DNA of 64,000 bases from positions 1 through 64,000 of the forward strand of contig RMBW01000019.1 of assembly GCA_004009845.1 (NCBI GenBank), read 5' to 3'. Positions 55,852 through 64,000 of the stretch are shown here, one piece after another. The notes below the pieces were generated by a model that did not search any database, was not told the DNA's origin, and was given only the letters and a program-made list of their open reading frames with translations. Position 1 is the first letter of the stretch; every line of letters begins with the position of its first letter. The stretch is from Davidsoniella eucalypti. Taxonomy: Eukaryota > Ascomycota > Sordariomycetes > Microascales > Ceratocystidaceae. Both the position numbers and the translations under genes were made by a program.

Positions 55852-57083
55852 ATGCCTTGTTCAAGGCCAAGCTCTCGTTCGGGCGTTGTTCCGTCGCCAG
55901 CAAACAACAGCTGGCTCAATGTCTACGACAACTATATTGAGAAAAATGCTAGCCACGTCTCGCAAATTGAATCGGCTCTACGGTCCTTGACCTATATCAT
56001 TCCAGGTAGGCATTACAAGCTGCACATTTATCTGCAACGAGAGCATCGCATTCTAATCTGTTTATTCCACTAGGGCGCTTTAGAGATGCTGAGATAGCGT
56101 CGGAGTCATTACATTCCGGCATCCAAATTCTTGCCTTGTATCACGACAGTTTGCTGTCACGAGCCCTTGCTCACTTGCCAGCATCTGGTGTCATCCCATC
56201 GCTCCATACCAGATATACTCGACACTGGACAAAACGTAGTGGCTTCTACCGCCGTGTTGCAACACTTCTTCAGATGGCTTCATATATCCAACTTCTTTGC
56301 GAAATGGTAGCCAAGCGCCGTGGCGGCGAGCGGCTTAGATGGAGAGTAGTTGTCGTTGTGGAGGCTATCAAAGCCTTCTGTCGCTTGGTTATCCTCCAGA
56401 TTACGCGTAGTCGCTCACTTGTAACACCAGTTCTACCTGAACGCCCAACAATCCCGCAAGATCCAAACGATGCAGATGACGGTGCTGCCTTGAGAGAGTT
56501 GATGGGCGAAGAAACCTTGGAAGATTTCATGGGAAAGCCAAAAGCCATAGAGCCCGCAAACACATCCGATCAAGAGTGGGATATGCCTCGGACTGGTATG
56601 GTGATGCCACCATTACCTGCTGCTAGTGATATCAGCAGCTATCTTGTCGGACGGGTTCTTTCCGCTGATGATATCAAGCCAGCTACCAGTCTTCTCAGTC
56701 AGCTCCGAGGTACTGGTCACGCCGCCGAGATTATGCATATCTTGGCTCCCCTAGTATTTGCTGCGTTGACGGCTCATATCTCTCGAACAAAACCAAAGTC
56801 TAAAGTTGTCCAGTGGTCACCATGGTTAGCAGGTGTCGCGCTCGAGTATGGCGCTCGACAACTTAGAAATCGCAGTCTTGGTACCCCACAGCTTGAGAAA
56901 GATGAATGGACCAAGCGTGGGTGGGCGATGTGCTGGTGGGCGATGCGAGGAGCCTTTTACGATAACGTTACTAAGAACATGGTGGGAGGTGTCAAGAAAC
57001 GAATGCCTTCACTGGTGTCCGGCATTCTTGCTGATTACGAATATCTATGGGAAAACTATTACTTTAGTACAACTACGTCATAA
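55852..57083 (+). CDS. pex16: Peroxin Pex16, peroxisomal membrane biogenesis protein, 387 aa
   Basis: Exons are 55852-56005 and 56074-57083; the intron is phase 1 with donor GTAGG and acceptor TAG. Pex16 is a membrane peroxin that acts with Pex3 and Pex19 in inserting peroxisomal membrane proteins and in peroxisome formation from the ER. Family features are the opening NSWLNVYDNYIEKNASHVSQIES, RSLTYIIPGRFRDAEIASE, RWRVVVVVEAIKAFCRL, a polar central region, and the conserved C-terminal half: ALTAHISRTK, WSPWLAGVALEYGARQLR, EWTKRGWAMCWWAMRGAFYD and the ending DYEYLWENYYF. Length matches fungal members. Confidence 0.94.
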
Positions 57084-60000
57084 ACAACCACTATCAAGAT
57101 CCTGTACTACTATATACTACAATTTGCTTACTTCTACATTCATGGACAAGCTTGATGTATTGAAAATTGTTCAAACCTCTGTATTCATAGATCCAATACC
57201 AGCCTACACAAAGACTAGTCGTGATGGTTATCATAGCCGCCTTCATATCATTGGGTTTGTCATGTGCACCACACTCCTGTGGTTGTATGCTTCAACAATA
57301 CACAATAAACATACCCTAGAAGTAAGCAGATCATAGACCTACCCATTTATTTGAAAGTTTGACATCTCTATGCGTATCACATGTCATAGCTATACTTTTG
57401 TATCCGAGGCCATCAATTCCTTTTAGGTTGTAGACATACCGGCATACTTGTAGATCACTCCGTCAAGTTTTGTAGTATTCCCCATATGGCTGATCAAGTA
57501 GTTATCAGATATATGTTCAGAATAGACGATTGTATGGAATCAATGATATATCTTGAACAAGACAACAATGAATGGGTGAGCATTGTTTCAGGGCAAAAAG
57601 GAAAGGACTACCAATCAACTACTAAATAGCATCTACTTCTTTTCTCCTATTTTTCTTCGGTGCTTGTAGAAACCTAGGTGGAATCCTTATAGTCAGGCCT
57701 ACACAAGATGGCTTTTCCTAGACAAAGTTGTTTCTTCATCAGCTAAGCCCATTTTGCATATGAGTTCGTATTCCCAAGCTGTTTGGGGCTTGGCTTACGC
57801 TTATTCTTTTCCCTTTTTATATAGCCAGATCACCTCGTATGACTGTTATAGATAGATTGAAGAAATGACTCTATAGTCCTAGCTATTTGGACTAGCCAAT
57901 TAGTACATACGTATGTATTCATACATATATTATGTAGTATTGTAATTCTAGCATGGTGAGAGAGGAGAAGGAAGAACAACCAACACACTGTAAGCAAACT
58001 ACAAATATGTTTGCAGATCTTTTCTGTGATATCAAGACTTATAGCTATATAGGATATCTTCATGTATTATATTGCAGGACTAAACTAAACGAAGTCTATT
58101 GTTTGACGTAGGGCTACCACTACCCATAATGTACAGATACAGCCTACCAACGATACTCAGTTTATCTTTTCTAGAGCTGAAACGAACGAATAATCTCTAC
58201 CAAGAAATGGGCCCATTTCAACAAGATATCTTTGATATCACTAGAACTCTATATAGCGAGTACCATACTACACATACATATATACATAGAGATGTACAGA
58301 TACATGTCCTAAGTTTAGCAATTTCTCAAGCAGTACGGTCACATCAACTATCGCAGCTAGGTTAGTACCCAATAATGGAACATGGCAGTGCAAAAAACTA
58401 AACACCAAAACATCAAAAAACAAAAAAATTACAGATTTTTAGTAGTATTATGTGGTATAAAGCCGCACTAGTACCTGTGCATACCCTCAGAAGACGTCAA
58501 TAGTTCATGGATCAGTAACCTTTTAAAGGCCCTCCCCAGGCCACTACAAAACATATCCATGGGCTTTTTGGTTGGGCACTAATATAATGAAAGGGTCACG
58601 ACGGCGTCAGAGTGTTTCAAACAGACAAAGCCGCAAGGATGTTGTGGGAGGAATAAACACAATATTAGGGCGTGGTGAATACGGTACCAAAGAAAGAATA
58701 AAACTAAATAATTGACAAAATATCTAAAACTAACGAATATACTAATTAGTCGAGTTGCTCACGGGCTGAGAAATCAAAGACAACCGGAAACAACGCCATA
58801 GACAAAGATAGTATTGAATGTCATCACTGCCCCATTCGTAGCCGCCCCCCTCTCCACGTTTTCAATGAACAATGTACATGATATCGGTTTGTCAAATAAG
58901 TGAGCGTTTAATATCACTCCTACAAACAACACTACTATGGCTACAGTGTGCCAGCTACAATACTTGACTACATCGTACTCCATGTTTCCATACTGTTTGA
59001 TAGAAGAAGACATTCACTTACGTAATATCCATTGCTCTACATATAGGTAGTGTGTATGAACACAAGAAAAAACTGTGAATGGGATTTCAATCAATACAAT
59101 TCTTATAGAATAATAGAATGCCACTAATGTGTAAAGTCAGTGTTCAGTAAATTATATTCAATGATATGTAGTTAACCCTATGCAACCCTATGGGTGTGAG
59201 TTCAACTTATTACGCCGAGTGCAAGAATTCATGAAGAGGACAACCTTCATGTAAGACACAGAACACAGCAACAACTTGGACTTGCGCTTGGCCATCTTTC
59301 ATAAGGGTCAAATCTACCGTTATAGGGAATAAGAGGATAAAAGGTAGAAGGAGCAATAAATAGAAAACAACAGGGCTGCTAAGAAACGGATCTGATCTCT
59401 CTCTCTCTCTTTCTTGATACGTGAGTTGAGAAGCACCGTTATCAATCCTGTTGTGCCGAATAACGAGAGAACAAAGCACACTAGTAATTAGGGATTTAAT
59501 GTATATTTCTTAATTTTCCAATTGCAGTATATCTTTTTTGGAGGTGTGGCTCGATTATGTTTTCATTATCTCTTTTATGTGTTAGGCCATTGTCGACTTG
59601 GGCAGTGTCGCGTAACCTGGACGCGTTTCGTCACGGGTGACATATGTCTATATGTATGTATATGTACATGTCTGTATGTAGACAATTATAAGTAGTAGAG
59701 CGTTCCGAGTCATACATGTAACGTGAAGGGATACTACGATGAATGGATAGGAGATATTGATACGCCATAATTATTATTTTTGTAATTTCTTATTGCCTGT
59801 ACATATATAATTGTATATATACATGTTTATGCACGCATGGACAGTAATATAAACAACATAGCAGAAAAAGCATGGTACCTACCTATATGTATGTGTAAGC
59901 TATTTTCAAGCAACGGATTTAGCATCACATCAGATGGGATAATTTACCATCTGTCCAAGGATGTGGTTTCCTCTGATGTTTGGTACCCCGTGATTCTGTA

Positions 60001-60500
60001 TGTACATCTGTAGATAGCCGGAGGAACATCAATTTTCAAAAGCATATGATGCTATAATCCTGGAATCACGTGGTTGATATCAACATGAGCAGGACGAAGT
60101 GCGATAACGTTGACGTGAAACCCCCTAGCAGTCATTCGGAGACTAACATTAGCGATACTGCTTATACATGTGATGACATGAACGACAATGAACAATCCAA
60201 CGAATAGAATCTTCCATGAGCATTGTTTCTGTCTTGGAATAAAGAACGAGACGCGAAACATTTGTTCCTATGGTACATGATGTACTTCTAAGCGTGACTT
60301 TTCTTTGCTACCCTGGATCTTATATTTTAATTAGGTATCCACAAAACGGCACTTTAGCACAAGGCCTTAAGTGGGCTGGCTTCTTGAGTTTACAAGTACA
60401 TATATATCTGTAGTACTGGTACAATGTAGACCGAAATGCCCAAGAAGCGAGTTGAAGGGAGTCTTAAATGGCCAACTGAAGACTCCACGTGCAGTTATAC
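57084..60500. other. Gene-poor AT-rich stretch after pex16
   Basis: The start belongs to the pex16 3' region. Short hydrophobic frames (58774-59013 and 60052-60261, minus) are not supported as genes. A (CT)n tract is at 59397-59412. Confidence 0.5.
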
Positions 60501-63500
60501 TCACGTATCTGTCACTTGACTACGGAACGGCTTGAAGACAAGAGTTACAAATCATGGTATAGCATGTGTCATTGTCAAATATATCGTATCTGCATGCACC
60601 ATATGACCACTCGGCCTTTTTTGTTTCCTTTTTTTCAGTTTTGAATTTTCTTTTTCCGTATGTAGCGTAATTAGTAGTTTTTATTGTTTATATTTCATGT
60701 CATAGCACAGAAGAAACAAAAAACAAAAACGTGGCCATGTTTGATCTCCAAGGCCACAGGGGAACACGCTATATCGAGCCCACAAACAGTGATCACCATA
60801 CCAAACGGTCTAATCTGTAATCTGAAATCATTCGACGAGATGAAAAACCCAAGACCATCTACTGATCGACATGTATGCATTAATTCTCTCTTGAACAGGA
60901 CATCTTGATAGCTGTGACAAAGCTAGATGGCCCAATTGCTCCATAGTGATAGAGACTCTAAGGCGGCTAGAAGAGTTATCCAAGATATCGAAGATATATG
61001 TACATAGCAGGCGGGTTATTCTGCAACTTCAGCTCGGTGCCCAAGTCGTACGTGATGGCTGATTACGAAATTTCAAATCCACTGCGTACGACTCGATGTA
61101 TATTGCTGGAAATAAAGAAGTCAGTGAGTCCGAGAGAGAAATATTGTATGTATGCACTGTAAAGGAGGCACCAAGGGATTTGTCCATGGAGGGCCTTGTA
61201 GAGGGACGAGCAAAGGTGCCGTACTGGCGGGTTCCGTATCTGCAGCTCACCGACAAGTCGAGCCGTTTAGTTGGTTGTGTGGCCCAGTGACAGGAAAGCA
61301 CGTATGTACATATAAAATGACCGTAAATGGGCCTACACGCCTCATAAGGATGTTGGGGATAGCGAGACAGACGGGAAGATAACAATGCATGCATCTGTAC
61401 GCTTTTACGGCGGGTGTTGTTATTCATAGCCACTATCTTTTGTTCCTTGCCAAGGGCGGCTGCCAACGTGGCCAACAAGATCTCTGCAGGCTGGCTAGGC
61501 GTAGCAGTACACTTTATGGGATATCATGGTACAGTATCACCAGTAAAGTGCATGATAATACAGTACATTATAGTGCCGTGATTTGATAGAACACGAAACC
61601 TATAGGCCAACGGCGACTTTTCCAAGTCATTATGTGACACCACTTTGGTTATGAAAGTCGGCGACTAGTTAGCGCCGAGGATAGTGGACGGTGGCCTTGT
61701 TTATCTGTATTTCTCATGGCTAACAGTACTCGAAGATGCGCTGTACTATAGTTCACTAGCTAGTCACCTTGCGCACGGCGTGTTTCGAAATTCTGCCACT
61801 GTGCACATAGAAAGATGTATAGCGGTATCTGTAGTTGCGGTTGTACGTCCGTCTTGATACGCACTGTATAATGTGTCTTGCTCGCTTACGTAGAAAATGA
61901 CCACAAGAAAGAAAAGCGACCCGTCCTTCGTCATTGGTAGTATGTAGGATGAAGAACTAGCTAGAGACGCCAGATACACATGTCTTTCAAATAAGACCCA
62001 AGACAACAGATTGGAGGGAAAAAGAGGCCTGGACAATCAAAACTGCCACCGTTCATGTACGTTGTCATTAGTCTGATTTTGACACAAACCTGGCAGGTCT
62101 CTCTCGCAGCTAAAACTGTCGCATCTTGGGCATCATTTGGAGGCACAGATACAACTAGGCACTCCGATATGACATGCAGATATGACATGCAGACATGACA
62201 GACTAGTTGTGTGCTTACACATGGTACATTATGAGCATTCATACTGTGATAGGCCGAGTATGACTAGATCGGTTGACGGTTGGATGGTGAAGTTTCGAGA
62301 AGAAAATCAGCACTAGAGTTGTTTTACTAGTAAGAATTACAAACGAAGCCCGAGATATCACTAATTCACATAGTCCCGATAGCCCTCGGACACGCAAATA
62401 TTTTTATTTTTATTTTTCTTGGGATGAGACGACAGGCTCTCTAGTTATCTTGTGACGCAAATATAAAGGCTATCGAAGGAAGTGGCGCTTTGTTGTGCTT
62501 TGGCCATGCATTGTGTTCTTCACCATGTCCGATCTTTTGAAAGACGAGAGCATGTTAGCTGGGCTGTACATGTGATACCGACTGCTACGTTTACTTGCTA
62601 CCACAGAGGGATTGGCATGTACGTACATCTGTACATAGTTGAGGGCACCTGATAATGGTGGTGATGCCAGCAGCGTTAGGGTGGGACAAGCTTTCACAAA
62701 CATGAAACATCGGACATGATGCAAGGGAAGAAAAAGAGACTGCTGTTAAGATGGTGGATTTGTTGGACTAGAGGAGAAAAGAAAGAGGCCTACAACTAAC
62801 TGTACGTACAGATAGTAGCCGAAGTTGCAGTGGCAAGCCTCTACAAATCCAGACCCGGACTTGGTGAGACCGAGATGTCATTTTTAGAGGTGAGCAAGAG
62901 CATTGCACAATTCCATAATTTTTGAGAGCCGTACCACAGCCCATATAACCTTGTCGGGAGTGCGAATGAGAGAACAAAGCATAGTGGTGGTGGTAGTGGT
63001 AGCTGTAGCAGTCGTACTGTTGTTGATGTTCTGCCAGGCTGGAACTCTCGGCCATCGCTTATTACGAGGTAGAAGCACAAGCCAGCCCTCGCTGCGGTTA
63101 ATGGCCGGCCTAGCCTATGACGAGACCTGCAGCCAGTTCCTGTTCGTCCACTGCTACTACATCTCGTCAGGCTTTGCTTGTTTTGCACAGCAAACCGTGC
63201 ACTGTAAGCGGGAATCAAGAACAGCTTCAGCACAGGAAATACAGTGCGGGCAAGCTATTGCTAGCCTGTTGTCATATGAGCCACCCCTACATTCGTTCAA
63301 TGCTTCTAGCATTTCAAGTCATAGCTTGTCACTTTGAGATACCGACCTTGTTGCTCGCTTGACCAGCTCACATAGTACACAGAACCTTTGTTCGATGATC
63401 CATTGCTCTATCCGGCTTTCTTGTCCCAGCGTCATGTGACCGGCAATCGCTAGCGATAGAGATATATATACATATATACGCACATAGGATCCCCAGCAAA

Positions 63501-64000
63501 GGACGCCATCACGACTACCTGGAAGAGTGGCATCGTACTGCCACCAGCATCATTATCGCCTATCCTCCTTGCCCGAAAGTACAGGGTAGTTGTACTGCAA
63601 CCTAGCGACTTAGTTGCTACGCCTTCCGGCGTTGCTGTTGCTGATTCGCTCTGGGCTGCACCATTCCTTGGCTGGAATAGTGCCCCTGCAAACACAAGCA
63701 TGTATGTACCTTTTTCTTTTTCTTTTCTTTCTGACTTCCATCATCGTTGTCTTTTTTTCCCTCTTCCTCTGGCCCTTGTTCCCTTCCCCTCCGTGCATCA
63801 CATCCTAGATCGTTCCTTCTACTTTGCTGTGCTCCCAGAGGTCGGGTTGCCTTTCATCATTTGCTGCAGCGTATGCTAGAAGACCTGGCTGTATTTGACA
63901 TATGTAGCTCCCTACTACATGCAGCCTGGCTTGTTCTGGTTCAAAGGCTTTCTCCCGAGAAGCCAGACCAGCCGGCCTCGCCTGTTTAGAGCTACCCTCG
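60501..64000. other. Gene-poor stretch to window end
   Basis: No frame resembles a known protein. GC rises slightly towards the right edge. It may be the upstream region of a gene outside the window. Confidence 0.5.

Noticed and set aside
58774..59013. 79-residue ORF with one hydrophobic segment
   Set aside because: Short, isolated in AT-rich DNA, no recognisable family.
60052..60261. 69-residue ORF with a hydrophobic stretch
   Set aside because: Same reasons; AT-rich DNA readily gives hydrophobic frames.
1..64000. tRNA or rRNA genes
   Set aside because: I looked for conserved T-loop and anticodon-arm patterns by eye and found none convincing; a covariance-model scan would settle it.

Overview
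The window is nuclear DNA of a filamentous ascomycete (Pezizomycotina). Genes carry short GT-AG introns, and the set is typical of that group: zuotin, SLT11, MZM1, ERG6, lunapark, a RUD3-like golgin, a fungal SWIRM protein, a protoglobin, an SRPK kinase, IWS1, a BRL1/BRR6 protein, a Dal5-type MFS transporter and PEX16. The ERG6 protein reads most like those of Leotiomycetes, but that is a weak inference from memory.

Layout. Positions 1 to about 12580 are the right half of a nested stack of Ty3/Gypsy chromovirus-type LTR retrotransposons. Reading the boundaries from the outside inward: element E (minus), D2 (plus, only the end of one LTR), B-prime (minus), D (plus, last 19 bases of an LTR), B (plus, a tandem with a shared LTR), and finally M1 (minus) inserted in B's integrase. 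A small non-autonomous element C (plus) sits in B's chromodomain region, and two solo LTRs (D3, and a C-type LTR inside D3) sit in E. Element names are labels used only here. Target-site duplications are visible for C, D3 and the solo C LTR. The left partners of the other elements lie outside the window.

From 12583 to 17383 the sequence is AT-rich and no gene was found. A gene block follows from 17384 to 33020: zuo1, slt11 and mzm1 (minus), erg6 (plus), lnp1 (minus), rud3 (plus) and the SWIRM gene (minus). After about 8 kb without a recognisable gene come the protoglobin gene (41182-42099), the SRPK gene with two alternative first exons (43408-47033), iws1 (minus), brl1 (plus), the MFS transporter (plus) and pex16 (plus, ending at 57083). 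The last 6.9 kb has no gene I can support. No RNA gene was recognised.

The host genes are housekeeping functions with no operon-like logic: ribosome-associated folding (Zuo1), splicing (Slt11), complex III assembly (Mzm1), ergosterol synthesis (Erg6), ER, Golgi, nuclear-envelope and peroxisome biogenesis (Lnp1, Rud3, Brl1, Pex16), transcription elongation (Iws1) and SR-protein phosphorylation (SRPK).

The strongest new signal is in the retrotransposons. In four LTR families an 11-base sequence inside the LTR, 54-55 bases after the TATA box, is exactly complementary to the bases that follow the LTR after a 2-base spacer. The two sides change together between families, which points to Tf1-like self-primed reverse transcription. 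Three of the elements also share an extra ORF ahead of gag, with a hydrophobic N terminus and a conserved GWCYLSLF-type motif.
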